Of a DNA stretch of 64,000 nt, positions 43,701 through 53,924 are shown one piece after another. The position numbers were made by a program, and so were the translations under genes. Below the pieces are notes generated by a model. That model was not told where the DNA came from. It saw only the letters and a list, made by a program, of their open reading frames with translations, and made no database searches. The stretch covers positions 7,927,146-7,991,145 of the forward strand of contig NC_135222.1 in NCBI RefSeq assembly GCF_052324685.1, given 5' to 3'. This DNA comes from Brachyhypopomus gauderio. Its lineage: Eukaryota > Chordata > Actinopteri > Gymnotiformes > Hypopomidae. Positions within the stretch are counted from its first letter, which is position 1, and each line of letters starts with the position of its first letter.

Positions 43701-43993
43701 AATTCCACTGTATGATTTGTGTTGCAGATTACAGTCCTGTCACATTTTTCATGGTTCATGAGAATTTAATTAATGATTTAATATATTTCAGACAATATGT
43801 GTTCAGTAAGAGAACAGTTTCTTCTAAATGCTGTTAATGTAAACAGACTGAGCATATAAGAAACTAGCAATACTTCAAAAAGGCAGTGTAACTGTTAAAG
43901 AGGTGCAGTCCACTCACGATGGCAAGGGAGAACCTGGCCATGGACCGATGCTCCATACAGGAAGCACAGGAACAGAACTCCTGACAGCATCAT
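31181..43993 (-). CDS. col6a2: Collagen type VI alpha 2 chain, complete, 26 coding exons
   Basis: This encodes the alpha 2 chain of collagen VI, a secreted extracellular-matrix protein that joins alpha 1 and alpha 3 in disulfide-linked tetramers and beaded filaments. Exon sizes add to 2997 nt, giving 998 aa; human is 1019. The order is signal peptide (about 1-19, [19 protein letters not shown]); N-terminal VWA with DTSET MIDAS and [14 protein letters not shown]; a 335-residue Gly-X-Y helix (about 246-580) in 18 exons plus part of a 66-nt exon; a [20 protein letters not shown] linker; VWA C1 with DSSES; and VWA C2 with DGSER, ending RFIRWIC. The helix keeps the GFSYPGPRG interruption and the GCKGD cysteine of human alpha 2. 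The RWIC end and order upstream of the dehydratase exclude col6a1. An alternative last exon lies at 33480-33775. A likely non-coding first exon lies near 46.9 kb. Confidence 0.96.
33480..33775 (-). CDS. col6a2: col6a2 alternative last exon (C2a' tail)
   Basis: This 296-nt exon lies in the intron between the C1 exon and the standard C2 exon. It has a good acceptor (CTCACTTACAG|ATGTGACAG) in the same phase 1, and an open frame to TAG. The predicted tail has about 98 residues with [17 protein letters not shown] and [17 protein letters not shown] and ends KMLGLC. This resembles the tail of the shorter human COL6A2 isoform (2C2a', ending in an ALALC-like motif), as I recall it. Splicing to it would give an 896-residue chain lacking the C2 VWA domain. 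Use of the exon requires its own poly(A) site downstream, which I did not pin down. Confidence 0.85.
34475..34930 (-). CDS. col6a2: col6a2 exon: main part of VWA domain C1
   Basis: A 456-nt exon encodes [46 protein letters not shown] and AIGIGDMF and ends VLCP at a phase-1 donor CCCTG|GTAAGC. From here the transcript can join either the C2 exon (31782) or the alternative exon (33775). Confidence 0.95.
35071..35335. repeat. 53-bp minisatellite, 5 copies, containing a col6a2 exon end and donor
   Basis: The phrase gttcctatggtacgttgggt recurs at exactly 53-bp spacing (35071, 35124, 35177, 35230, 35283). The last copy runs into the real exon-intron border at 35326/35325. On the transcript strand the exon ends CAGAGACAG|GTGTGACTGATT and each copy reads CAGAGACAA|GTGTGACTGATT. 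Confidence 0.95.
35326..43993 (-). CDS. col6a2: col6a2 5' and helix exons, coordinates
   Basis: Exons in transcript order: 43993-43918 (signal), 41579-40972 (VWA N1), 40771-40751, 40369-40304, 39346-39293, 39041-38997, 38896-38870, 38759-38733, 38620-38576, 38463-38410, 38329-38267, 38139-38077, 37985-37932, 37842-37807, 37706-37644, 37506-37444, 37311-37249, 36803-36741, 36587-36537, 36450-36352, 36216-36154, 35754-35719, 35623-35578 and 35478-35326. Helix exon sizes of 27, 36, 45, 54, 63 and 99 nt are those expected of collagen VI genes. The exception, 51 nt, carries the GFSYPG interruption. All borders are GT/AG; the donor at 38267 is weak. Confidence 0.9.
39405..40290. repeat. AT-rich GTATAATGGA-type repeat in a col6a2 intron, split by a SINE
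   Basis: Words such as gtataatggagtatagtgga recur irregularly, and a roughly 60-bp higher-order unit (gtgatgtatagtggagtata..aatgaagtgtaatgga) repeats about five times at 39990-40260. A SINE insertion (about 39632-39925) separates the left and right parts. Confidence 0.85.
39632..39925 (+). mobile_element. tRNA-derived SINE in a col6a2 intron
   Basis: The 5' part has a tRNA-like promoter: an A-box-like tggcctagtggtagggaa and a B box ggttcgattcc with tRNA-type spacing. The inverted arms cagtcatggcc (39643-39653) and ggccatgactg (39707-39717) pair perfectly. The body (ccttgagcaaagcacataac, gctccccgggcgc, gctgcccaccgctctgggca) and the tail (gcagaggacaaatttt) match the pattern of a SINE family common in otophysan fishes. 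It is not an intact tRNA gene because the body continues well past the tRNA-like head. Confidence 0.8.
41885..42920 (+). mobile_element. 5'-truncated LINE relic (reverse-transcriptase C-terminal part) interrupted by a solo LTR
   Basis: At 41890-42190 the plus strand encodes a broken peptide with [33 protein letters not shown] and [17 protein letters not shown]. These blocks are typical of the C-terminal part of LINE reverse transcriptases in fish. The 3' end, after the LTR insertion, reads gcaccaagtactgcagcaat..aataaaaaccttctgattct, a common fish LINE tail. The element is truncated at the 5' end, broken by stops, and lies in the col6a2 intron between the signal-peptide exon and the N1 exon. 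Confidence 0.8.
42365..42707 (+). mobile_element. Solo LTR of an LTR retrotransposon, 343 bp
   Basis: The segment starts TGTCACTGAACAG and ends CAGCGTTACA, that is TG..CA with short imperfect inverted termini. It is flanked by identical 5-bp copies of caaac (42360-42364 and 42708-42712). Removing it rejoins the LINE 3' region smoothly. Near its right end is ttaataaaagttgtg, a likely poly(A) signal. No internal retrotransposon region is present, so it is a solo LTR left by recombination. Its class (Gypsy-like or other) is not determined. Confidence 0.78.
43000..43745. mobile_element. Possible degenerate DNA-transposon (Tc1/mariner-type) relic
   Basis: The phrases aggagcaggaacacatgaac, accaagatgtaaaccagctg and gtccaattacttattaat recall decayed fish Tc1-like elements. 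No clear inverted ends or target duplication were found, and no frame is open. The assignment is a weak impression. Confidence 0.25.
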
Positions 43994-44559
43994 CCTTCTC
44001 TTCCTCCTTTTGAAGAAAAACACAAGTTCAGTGACCATTCAAACCATTCTTTCAGAATGTTATAACCCCCAATCATCAAGAAGCCTTAAAATGATGGTGT
44101 CATACATTGTGCTAGGTTTTCTTATTCTCAAACCAGAAGCAAAAAAAAAAGATGTTTGATGAGAGGTTCATATTAATCATAATCATTTTTCCTTAATGCA
44201 CCCTCATGTCAATTTCCTTTCAATTTAGTTTATTAATAGTTTAAAACCATTTTTGTCCTGGACACTGCTATTTTACCATTGATTGGTTTACCAAAGTAAA
44301 GGAGAGGTTTAATAAAATGGGCATTTTCTAAAGTTGTATAATGATCACTGATAATTATCAATTTACTTTACTCTACTAGACACTATTACATTGACATTAG
44401 TCAATATGTATTAGCTTATGTTTACTCTTTCCAGACATGAGTAAGAGACAACTAGTTTACGTTTGTAAAAGATCTAAGACAGATGAAATGCCTTTATTGG
44501 TCCATATATGCATATGGACATTAAATTGAAATACTTCTCTTCACATATATTTGCTTTTT

Positions 44560-44735
44560 TGAGCTGGGGTCAGAGCACAGGGTCAGCGACTGTACAGCAC
44601 CCCTGGAGCAGAGAGGACCTTCCTCAAGGGCACAACAGCACCCCCTGGTGGAGTGAGGGTTAAGGGAATAACAATAGCTGAATGGCAGAGCTGGGATTTG
44701 AACCCAGAACCTTCTGACTGATGGCCACTAGGCTA
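44560..44735 (-). mobile_element. tRNA-derived SINE, reversed
   Basis: The plus strand reads ggtcagagcacagggtcagc..cccctggagcagagaggacc..ctcaagggcacaacagcacc..gggatttgaacccagaacct..gatggccactaggctaac. The complement of gggatttgaaccc is a B-box-like element. The order and wording match a common fish SINE lying on the minus strand. It sits in the presumed first intron of col6a2. Confidence 0.6.
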
Positions 44736-45065
44736 ACAAATCTCAAACTACAACAGAAAGAAAAATAATCACTAAGAATATTTAGCTGAATATTTAGCTG
44801 AATCTCTTTGCTGAAAGCCACACATTGCCCTGCATGCAGAGACAGAGGTCATAATGTGTCTCAGTTTGGAGCGCTTCTGCTGATTGGCCGACCAGTGGAA
44901 GAAGAGCAGAAAAAAGTAAAGAGGTAACCAGGTAACCATCCATTGGAAAACCAGCAGCACATCCAGTTGTATCCAGTAAGAGGTCACATGGCTGCAAATT
45001 TAATTCCCACCAAGGAGGCCAACAGATTAGAAATGTGGAATCGTGTGGAATCCATGAACACGTGA

Positions 45066-45185
45066 GCCTGTAAGATCTACAGTCCCGTAAGATCTACAGT
45101 CCCGTAAGATCTACAGTCCTGTAAGATCTATATTCCTGTAAGATCTACAGTCCCGTAAGATCTACAGTCCTGTACGATCTACAGT
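45066..45185. repeat. 19-bp tandem repeat (cctgtaagatctacagtcc)
   Basis: About six near-identical copies of gtaagatctacagtcccgt. On the plus strand each copy contains GTAAGA and CTACAG, a donor-like and an acceptor-like word, but no exon borders the array. Confidence 0.85.
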
Positions 45186-46552
45186 GGCCAGCTGACTTAC
45201 ATTTTCTGCCATCACCAAAGTTGTTGTAATTTCATTTTCAAGAGTGACGTAAGCCGTTTATTAATAATACTTTGTCCTTTAACAAGTTGTTAGCAAAAGG
45301 GAACCACGTGGTAGCTATTATTCCTGGCTATGAGTGCAGAAGCCCTCTCTCTCTCCTGGCAAAGAACTAGTTTATTCAACTAGAATGTATTGTCTAATCA
45401 TGTTTCCCAAGTGCTCTATGTTTTCCTCTTGGTGTAGCAGTGGAGTTTGGCAACAGGGGGCAAGATGGTGTTTTCATGGTGTTATCACCTGATATGATAT
45501 ACACCTATATATCATATCACCTGATGTGGGGCACTTCCCAATACACCTATAAACACTTTATATTTTTTGAAGCTAATAAGTTTTGTGGTTGCAATTTATG
45601 GCTAGTGTGACATTGTTACTTGCAAAGGAGCTTATAACATAGGTTACCAGCATCAACCTATTTCTCTAAAGGTGGTTCACCAAAAGCATTACTTAACTTT
45701 TCCGTCTTGGACAGCTGCAATCCAAAGGCCTAATCTATGATCTCTTTTTTTGCTAGTGGGCCACCTACTTTGCTAAAAGCAAACTCAAGCCTTTGAACCC
45801 ACGTTTCCATCATGCACAAGTCTACCGTGCTACTGAAAAACCTCAGGACTTTAAAATTAAAAATGAAACTGAACGTAATTATCTCACAGATGGCGCTGCT
45901 GTCCGTGCTGGAACTATTGGAAAATGTGCCGTAATGATGTTATATCACGGTGCACAGACTGGGTCGAACCCGGGATCGTCCTCTTCTCGCGATACACTTA
46001 AGGCCTGTGTGATTTTTACAAGACACTATTTGTGATCAGAATCATGATACCTTTAAGAATCAGACTGAAAATGAGTGGAATATTACTGTTCCGCTCACTT
46101 AATAAGAATAACCTCCGTACAGTCCACCGACATTCCGCCTCCTATCGGCAGCACCGTGAACTGCACCTCTGCTCACAGGCGTGTTTGAATTTGATGATAA
46201 ACTCAAAATACTTGTAGTCACAAGTAGCTGAAATGATTAAGGCTTGTAGCTAGCTAACAGATCACTGCAAACGACTGCATGACTACTACGCCTATTTAAT
46301 ACATTTGTTTTAATACCATGAACAAACCATAAAAATATCCATAATACCATTCTTCTGTCTTATGATGTACCTAGTGCAAAGGGCATATTATAAGCTATAT
46401 TTTACCCCTTTATAATGTGTATTTTAGGCTTTAGGCCTAACAGCTGGTTTTGATCATAAAATGCTGTTAGTATGTGTGCAGAAGTGAAGGAGCTGAATCT
46501 AAAGCGAAGGACGGAGCGAGGAGTGCAGGACTATATAACCATCACTCACAAG

Positions 46553-46608
46553 TCTAAGATTAGAGATCAGAGATTAGAGATTAGAGATCAGAGATTAGAG
46601 ATTAGACT
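46553..46608. repeat. gattagagatcagagattag short tandem repeat
   Basis: Six or seven copies of an 8-bp word (gattagaga/gatcagaga) lie about 290 bp downstream (transcript sense) of the presumed col6a2 first exon. Confidence 0.85.
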
Positions 46609-46799
46609 TGGAGCAGTAGGCCTGTAAGCTGTTTCCTATCACACGTACAGGGTGAAAACATCATTTTAGGTGCTTATTGATGTATTATTGATTATTTATA
46701 TCACTCTGAATGATATAAATTTTGTGTTTGCAGCCAGAAAATCGCCTCTTTGTCAAAATCACCCGACTAACTGTGCAGATGAAAGCTGACAGACGCTCT

Positions 46800-47160
46800 G
46801 AATCCTCATAATCACAACTGCGCTGTCACACCGACTCCTGCACGCACACGGACGACCAAAGCCAAGTTTGACAAAGTTCCGACTTACCCCGGGAAATCTT
46901 CGGGATTTGACAGCTTAGTGTTGAATAGTTTGAAAGTACATCAAGCGTACATCCCGAAAAAAAGAAGCACGGGTGAGAAATAAGAGGATTATTTCCAGAC
47001 AAAAGGAGTGTGTGAGGAGTCCGGCCGTGGGAGCAGGAGCCTCTGAGCGTCTCCTCTGCAGCTGGCTGGCTCGCGCGCCCCCGTGGTCCCTCCTCCGTGC
47101 GCGCGAGGAGCGCCTACTGCTTTAGCGCGCGCCAGCCGCTACTTCTTCTGACCGCGTGGC
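46800..47160 (-). promoter_or_regulatory. col6a2: col6a2 promoter and likely non-coding first exon
   Basis: This GC- and CpG-rich segment lies upstream of col6a2. On the minus strand it contains a perfect donor, TTTCCCGGG|GTAAGTCGG (exon end at 46888), with no coding frame before it. This fits a 5'UTR exon that splices to the acceptor CTTCAAAAG just upstream of the ATG at 43993. The transcription start is probably between 47000 and 47110. An 11-C run follows at 47192-47202. I see no convincing TATA box. Confidence 0.6.
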
Positions 47161-47202
47161 GACGCTGCGCATCTATACAGAGAGAGGATTTCCCCCCCCC
47201 CC

Positions 47203-48540
47203 TTACGATTCTGCAGCCGTTTGGGTTCGAGGAGTGGTGGTTGTGAGGAGGGCTGTCGTCGATGTTCGTGTTGTTGCGTATTTTTAAAAGTGTAGATACG
47301 CGTGTAAGGGTTTATTTGGAGAGTTTTAGACCATTTGTTCTGGACAGCAGCGTCCACCACGAAAGTGCAACGGACTTGGGTTGGCACTTGGGTTGGCACG
47401 AGCCAGCTGCTGCCATAAACGAGGATCCGTTTGGTTCAGCATTGCCAGCCACATCATTCCTGCTCTGAACAGCAGAACCGAAGCCTCGTTAGTATTCTGG
47501 GAACACGTGAAAAAACGAGATTACTCTTGTCTTGGTCATTATTTAGATAGCGCGCATTTTCCAGCATAGGTTGGACGGTGATTATAAAGCTGCTTTAAAA
47601 CAAACGGTATAAACGGTAACGGCGATGACAACCTCATAATGTCAGTATGGTGAAATCAGTACAATGCATGTGTTCAATGCATGTGCTCTTTCAAATATCA
47701 AATATTCAGAAAGGTGTCACAACTGTAGAAGATATTGTTTTTCACTCTATTAGGGTTCACGCGTCACACATGATTAGAGAACTTGCCTAAATAGTCAGTG
47801 TTTGGGTTTTGTTGATGGATATGTCTTAGCAGGCCGTCACCATGGCACATACGACCATATGTTTCCATCACCGTTGCCATGGAGAACAGAAAAGCAGTGT
47901 GTATGCAGTGGGCGTTCCTTAGTCGGAGCTACAGTTCAACTAAAGTATTAAACAGTTAATAAATTAACAAATATTCAACAGATATAAAAAATAAGACTCT
48001 GCAGAGATTTTACATGCACTACAAAGACCTGGTTGCATCTGTTTAAGCACAAAAATGTCTATAGACCAAAAAATGTGTATATGCTGGATCCTAAAATTTG
48101 TGATGTCAGCAGGGACAGTAAACAGTGAAGTGTCTTACATTCAGCAGACCCTTTGTTAGGGGTCTGTCATCATACGCCTAAGGTTGTTCAAATAGTCCTA
48201 GCTGTCCTCTGCGTTTCTGGACGTTTGTACAGGATGTGTGTATAAGTTTCAGTGAAAAGATTAAATCGCTATAAAAGCTCTTCCATTTCATCCATGCGTA
48301 GAGGGTAGAAATTTCCTGGGAAATTCTTTGCAAAACCAATGAATGTGGAATAAAAGAATCTGAAGGTTTTTTTCTTCACACTGTTCTGTATTTGTGGAAC
48401 AGTTTGAGACTCATAAGTGTAATACAGCAAATGCTGAACGTCCCCAGCCTATGTTCATTATCCAACATCTGCATCTACTTCATGTTGCTTTGACCGTGTG
48501 GGGGGAAATGCCCCAGTGTTGAAACTGAGGGGCCAGAGGG
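47203..48540. other. Upstream flank of col6a2 without recognised genes
   Basis: No exon, known repeat or RNA gene was recognised in these 1.3 kb, which lie directly upstream of the presumed col6a2 promoter. Regulatory elements could be present but cannot be recognised from one sequence. Confidence 0.5.
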
Positions 48541-48569
48541 AAAGGGGGAGAGGGGTGGACAAGTTTCAT

Positions 48570-49125
48570 ATCCTCTCCTGGACCCAACTGGACCCCCATC
48601 ACATCTGCTGTAGTCTTCTGGACCCGACTGGACCCCCATCACATCTGCTGTAGTCTTCTGGACCTGACTGGACCCCCATAACATCTGTCGTCTTCTGGAC
48701 CCAACTGGACCCCCATCACATCTGCTGTTGTCTTCTGGACTCGACTGGACCCCCATCACATCTGCTGTAGTCTTCTGGACCCGACTGGACCCCCATCACA
48801 TCTGCTGTAGTCTTCTGGACCCGACTGAAACTCCATCACATCTGCTGTAGTCTTCTGGACCCAACTGGACCCCCATAACATCTGCTGTAGTCTTCTGGAC
48901 CCGACTGGACCCCCATCACATCTGCTGTAGTCTTCTGGACCCAACTGGACCCCCATAACATCTGCTGTAGTCTTCTGGACCCGACTGGACCCCCATCACA
49001 TCTGCTGTAGTCTTCTGGACCCGACTGGACCCCCATCCCATCTGCTGTAGTCTTCTGGACCCGACTGGACCCCCATCACATCTGCTGTAGTCTTCTGGAC
49101 CCGACTGGACCCCCATCACATCTGG
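48570..49125. repeat. 40-bp minisatellite, about 14 copies
   Basis: The unit tgctgtagtcttctggaccc followed by gactggacccccatcacatc is 40 bp. Most copies are near-identical, with a truncated copy near 48680. The minus-strand peptides reading GPEDYSRCDGGPVGSRR are repeat products. Because 40 is not a multiple of three, the repeat is read in three frames in turn. Confidence 0.95.
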
Positions 49126-49221
49126 AACCATCCATATTTGTTTCGTAGTGCCGACCTAATTAAATGCACTTAGCTGAAAGTGTTTGATTAGTGGTCTGAA
49201 CAAAATAAAACATTGAAAGGC

Positions 49222-49785
49222 AAAGTGTGGATCTGTGGCCAGTGCTTATAACTGGATATGTGGCCAGTGCTTATAACTGTGGATCGGTGGCCAGTGCTTA
49301 TAACTGAGGATTTGTGGCCAGTGCTTATAACTGTGGATCTGTGGCCAGTGCTTATAACTGGATATGTGGCCAGTGCTTATAACTGTGGATCTGTGGCCAG
49401 TGCTTATAACTGGATATGTGGCCAGTGCTTATAACTGGATATGTGGCCAGTTCTTATAACTGTGGATCTGTGGCCAGTGCTTATAACTGAGGATTTGTGG
49501 CCAGTGCTTATAACTGAGGATTTGTGGCCAGTGCTTATAACTGTGGATCTGTGGCCAGTGCTTATAACTGAGGATTTGTGGCCAGTGCTTATAACTGTGA
49601 ATCTGTGGCCAGTGCTTATAACTGGATATGTGGCCAGTTCTTATAACTGTGGATCTGTGGCCAGTGCTTATAACTGGATATGTGGCCAGTTCTTAAAACT
49701 GTGGATCTGTGGCCAGTGCTTATAACCGTGGATCTGTGACCAGTGCTTATAATTGTGGATCTGTGGCCAGTGCTTATAACTCAGT
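49222..49785. repeat. 24-28-bp minisatellite, about 22 copies
   Basis: The core tgtggccagtgcttataact is followed by gtggatc, gaggatt or gata, giving two or three unit classes that alternate irregularly. It lies less than 100 bp from the 40-bp array. Confidence 0.95.
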
Positions 49786-50214
49786 GGTAGGTCTATTAGT
49801 TAACTAAACACAAGATGAACTAATCCAAACTGATCCTTATGACTCACACACAAAACCTAACACACTTTACTCCCTCTCTCCTACACCTTCAAACACTCAC
49901 CCAGCTTCCGCACTGAACCCTTTCATAAATCCCCATAGCAATACGCACACACCATCACTGCCCAAACCACTGTGCAAAGTCAGTTAGACCATGGCCTCTA
50001 TAATTCTAATATCTGACTGTGGTTTTCCCCTTTTTCAATGTGTCTGTGTTTTGCCCCTCAATGCAGCTGTCAGAAACATTCTTCATACCCCACACTAATA
50101 CAGAAACTCTGTGTTGCTCTCTGAATTGCGGCCAACCATACATCACAGTAGTCTTCACTTTCTCAAAAAGAGGAAAAGGTCTGGCCAAACAGGTTCTGAT
50201 AACATCTCCCTAAA

Positions 50215-52765
50215 GCAGAGCTGTGTACAGGAAGCTGTGTAGAGGAGTCTGTAGGGGAGGCTGTGTAGAGGAGTGTGTAGAGGATGTTGTATAGAGGAGT
50301 GTGTGTAGAGGAGGTTGTGTAGAGGAGTGTGTGTATAGGAGTGTTTGTAGAGGAGTGTGTAGTGGAGTGTGTGTAGCAGAGTGTGTGTAGTGGAGTGTGT
50401 AGAGGAGTGTGTGTAGAGGCCTGTTTGTAGAGGAGTGTGCAGAGGAGTGTGTGTAGAGGAGTGTGTAGAGGAGTGTGTAGCGGAGTGTTTTTAGAGGAGT
50501 GTGTGTAGAGGAGTGTGTGTAGCAGTGTGTGTAGCACAGTGTGTGTAGATGAGTGTGTAGCGGAATGTGTAGAGGAGTGTGTGTAGAAGAGTGTGTAGCG
50601 GAGTGTGTAGAGGAGTGTGTGTAGCGGAGTGTGTGTAGAGGAGTGTGTAGAGGAGTGTTTGTAGAGGAGTGTGTGTAGAGGAGTGTGTGTAGCGGAGTGT
50701 GTGTAGAGGAGTGTGTAGAGGAGTGTTTGTAGAGGAGTGTGTGTAGAGGAGTGTGTAGAGGAGTGTGTGTAGCGGAGTGTGTGTACAGAAGTTTGTGTAC
50801 AGGAGTGTGTACAGAAGTGTGTGTAGAGGAGTGTGTAGAGGAGTGTTTGTAGAGGAGTGTGTGTAGCGGAGTGTGTGTACAGGAGTTTGTGTACAGGAGT
50901 GTGTACAGAAGTGTGTGTAGAGGAGTGTGTAGAGGAGTGTTTGTAGAGGAGTGTGTAGCGGAGTGTGTGTGGAGGAGTGTGTAGAGGAGTGTTTGTAGAG
51001 GAGTGTGTAGAGGAGTGTGTAGAGGAGCGTGTAGAGGAGTGTGTGTGGAGGAGTGTGTAGAGGAGTGTTTGTGGAGGAGTGTGTAGAGGAGCGTGTAGAG
51101 GAGTGTGTGTAGTGGAGTGTGTAGAGGAGTGTTTGTAGAGGAGTGTGTAGAGGAGTGTGTAGAGGAGCGTGTAGAGGAGTGTGTGTGGAGGAGTGTGTAG
51201 AGGAGTGTTTGTAGAGGAGTGTGTAGAGGAGCGTGTAGAGGAGCGTGTAGAGGAGTGTTTGTAGAGGAGTGTGTAGAGGAGTGTGTAGAGGAGTGTTTGT
51301 AGAGGAGTGTTTGTAGAGGAGTGTTTGTAGAGGAGTGTGTGTGGAGGAGTGTGTAGAGGAGTGTGTGTAGAGGAGTGTGTAGAGGAGTGTGTGTGGAGGA
51401 GTGTGTGTGGAGGAGTGTGTGGAGGAGTGTGTGTGGAGGAGTGTGTAGAGGAGTGTGTAGAGGAGTGTGTGTGGAGGAGTGTGTAGAGGAGTGTGTGTAG
51501 AGGAGTGTGTGTAGAGGAGTGTGTGTAGAGAAGTGTGTGTGGAGGAGTGTGTGTAGAGGAGTGTGTGTGGAGGAGTGTGTAGAGGAGTGTGTGTGGAGGA
51601 GTGTGTGTGGAGGAGTGTGTGTGGAGGAGTGTGTGTAGAGGAGTGGGTGTAGAGGAGTGTGTGTGGAGGAGTGTGTGTGGAGGAGTGGGTGTAGAGGAGT
51701 ATGTGTGGAGGAGTGTGTGTGGAAGAGTGTGTGTGGAGGAGTGGGTGTAGAGGAGTGTGTGTGGAGGAGTGTGTGTGGAGGAGTGGGTGTAGAGGAGTGT
51801 GTGTGGAGGAGTGTGTAGAGGAGTGTGTAGAGGAGTGTGTGTGGAGGAGTGTGTGTGGAGGAGTGTGTAGAGGAGTGTGTGTAGAGGAGTGTGTAGAGGA
51901 GTGTGTGTAGAGGAGTGTGTGTAGAGAAGTGTGTGTGGAGGAGTGTGTGTAGAGGAGTGTGTGTGGAGGGGTGTGTAGAGGAGTGTGTGTGGAGGAGTGT
52001 GTGTGGAGGAGTGTGTGTAGAGGAGTGGGTGTAGAGGAGTGTGTGTGGAGGAGTGTGTGTAGAGGAGTGTGTGTGGAGGAGTGTGTGTAGAGGAGTGGGT
52101 GTAGAGGAGTGTGTGTGGAGGAGTGTGTGTGGAGGAGTGGGTGTAGAGGAGTATGTGTATAGGAGTGTGTGTGGAAGAGTGTGTGTGGAGGAGTGGGTGT
52201 AGAGGAGTGTGTGTGGAGGAGTGGGTGTAGAGGAGTGTGTGTGGAGGAGTGTGTGTGGAGGAGTGGGTGTAGAGGAGTGTGTGTGGAGGAGTGTGTAGAG
52301 GAGTGTGTGTGGAGGAGTGGGTGTAGAGGAGTGTGTGTGGAGGAGTGTGTAGAGGAGTGTGTGTAGAGGAGTGTGTGTAGAGGAGTGTGTGTGGAGGAGT
52401 GTGTGTAGAGGAGTGTGTGTAGAGGAGTGGGTGTAGAGGAGTGTGTGTAGAGGAGTGTGTGTGGAGGAGTATGTGGAGGAGTGTGTAGAGGAGTGTGTGT
52501 GGAGGAGTGTGTAGAGGAGTGTGTGTAGAGGAGTGTGTAGAGGAGTGTGTGTAGAGGAGTGTGTGTAGAGGAGTGTGTAGAGGAGTGTATGTGGAGGAGT
52601 GTGTGTGGAGGAGTGTGTAGAGGAGTGTGTGTGGAGGAGTGTGTGTAGAGGAGTGTGTGTGGAGGAGTGGGTGTAGAGGAGTGTGTGTAGAGGAGTGTGT
52701 AGAGGAGTGTATGTGGAGGAGTGTGTGTAGAGGAGTGTGTGTGGAGGAGTGTGTGTAGAGGATGT
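50215..52765. repeat. 2.55-kb GTGTGTAGAGGAGT array
   Basis: Units of 12, 14 and 16 bp (gtgtagaggagt, gtgtgtagaggagt, gtgtgtggaggagt, gtgggtgtagaggagt) tile about 2.55 kb. The plus strand is almost free of C. The left third has variants with agcggagtg, tttgtag and tgtacagaagt; the right two-thirds are dominated by tggagg and tgggtgtagagg. The minus strand is open in more than one frame for over 2.6 kb, giving peptides of repeated His/Thr/Leu/Ser/Pro. These are artefacts of a stop-free repeat. Confidence 0.97.
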
Positions 52766-52907
52766 GCTGATAGCTTCCACTGCTCCAGTCCCTTCGTAGA
52801 TAATGGACAGGAAAAGGCCGTGTGGCTTCAACAGTGGATGGAGAACCGTCCACAGTACATTTATACTTCTCCCTCTGTCTTGGCTAGGGGCTCATTATTT
52901 TCTTTAA

Positions 52908-52970
52908 AAGGAGAGAGAGAGAGAGGGAGAGGGAGAGAGAGAGAGAGGGGTGAAGGGCAGAGGAAGGGGG
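52908..52970. repeat. GA-rich purine tract
   Basis: (GA)n with interspersed GGG, about 140 bp right of the large minisatellite. It continues the purine bias of the plus strand there. Confidence 0.85.
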
Positions 52971-53734
52971 GAGGGAATATGTCTGCTCTGTCTCTAAGTC
53001 CCTGTATGACTCATTCTGTAGGAATGACTCCACACTTTCCCCCTCCGTGCTACAAATTCATGAGCTAAAATCCAACTGCAGACAAGAGCTTACTTTGTGA
53101 TCCTACACACAAATGATCACCGCACAAATGATATCCAAACACCACACAAGCATTCTTCCACATAATCAAACAAAATATATTTAGACAAAGGCATTGTAAG
53201 TGATTATAACAGATTCTTTGTTAAAACATTTTTATACATATTTGCTTAATTAGAATTTCTATAAAATAAAGTAAGCCAGATAAAACATGAGCTTGCTTTG
53301 TTTAATGTGATAAAATTGACCAGTTTGGGTTTCAGTAGGCTGCTGTATTCTATGGTCAACCACTTCAGCCAGAGCCAGAAAGCTTAGTTAATAATCTTAC
53401 AGCATGTCCAAAATGATAGACATTGCAACATGTCCAAATTGACAGATGTTTTTATGGACTATAAACAAGAAAACGTCTCACAATGTACCTTACTGAGAGA
53501 AATTAGTTATCAGAAATAGCTTGCATGTACAGTAAACAATATCAAACCTAAACTTGGGACACACATCAGTGATCATTTACATGCGTAAGATTCCATCAAC
53601 CTGCTGCTTATCTTTGTAGTATTTCCATATTTCAAAGGGGCAGAAATCAAGTCACAACTCTTATGGTAATTCATTCATTTTATAACTGCTTAATATACAA
53701 TATATTTTACAATGGTTTTAATAACTGCTTTAAT

Positions 53735-53895
53735 CCTTCCATCCATCCATTGTCATCCGCTTATCCGGGTTCGGGTCGTGGGGGCAGTAGCCTAACCAAA
53801 GTGGTCCAGGTTTCCCTCTCCCTAGCCACCTCTTCTAGATTCTCTGGGAAGACACCGAGGCGTTCCCAGGACAGCCGAGAGATATAATCTCTAAT
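53735..53895 (+). mobile_element. Fragment of a widespread fish interspersed repeat
   Basis: The sequence ccatccattgtcatccgctt followed by atccgggttcgggtcgtggg, agccacctcttctag and aggcgttcccaggacagccg is a phrase often seen in fish genomes as part of a non-LTR element. The family name is uncertain. The copy is truncated on both sides. Confidence 0.55.
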
Positions 53896-53924
53896 CTAAT
53901 TGCTTTAATGCATTTATCACAACG

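Noticed and set aside
31181-43993. Assignment as col6a1 or col6a3
   Set aside because: A single N-terminal VWA, the RFIRWIC end, the GFSYPG helix interruption and the alternative last exon point to col6a2; alpha 3 has many N-terminal VWA domains.
50163-52853. Two overlapping minus-strand open frames of about 870-900 codons
   Set aside because: They consist only of the 12-16-bp tandem repeat read in different frames, with no domain, no splice structure and equal openness in another frame.
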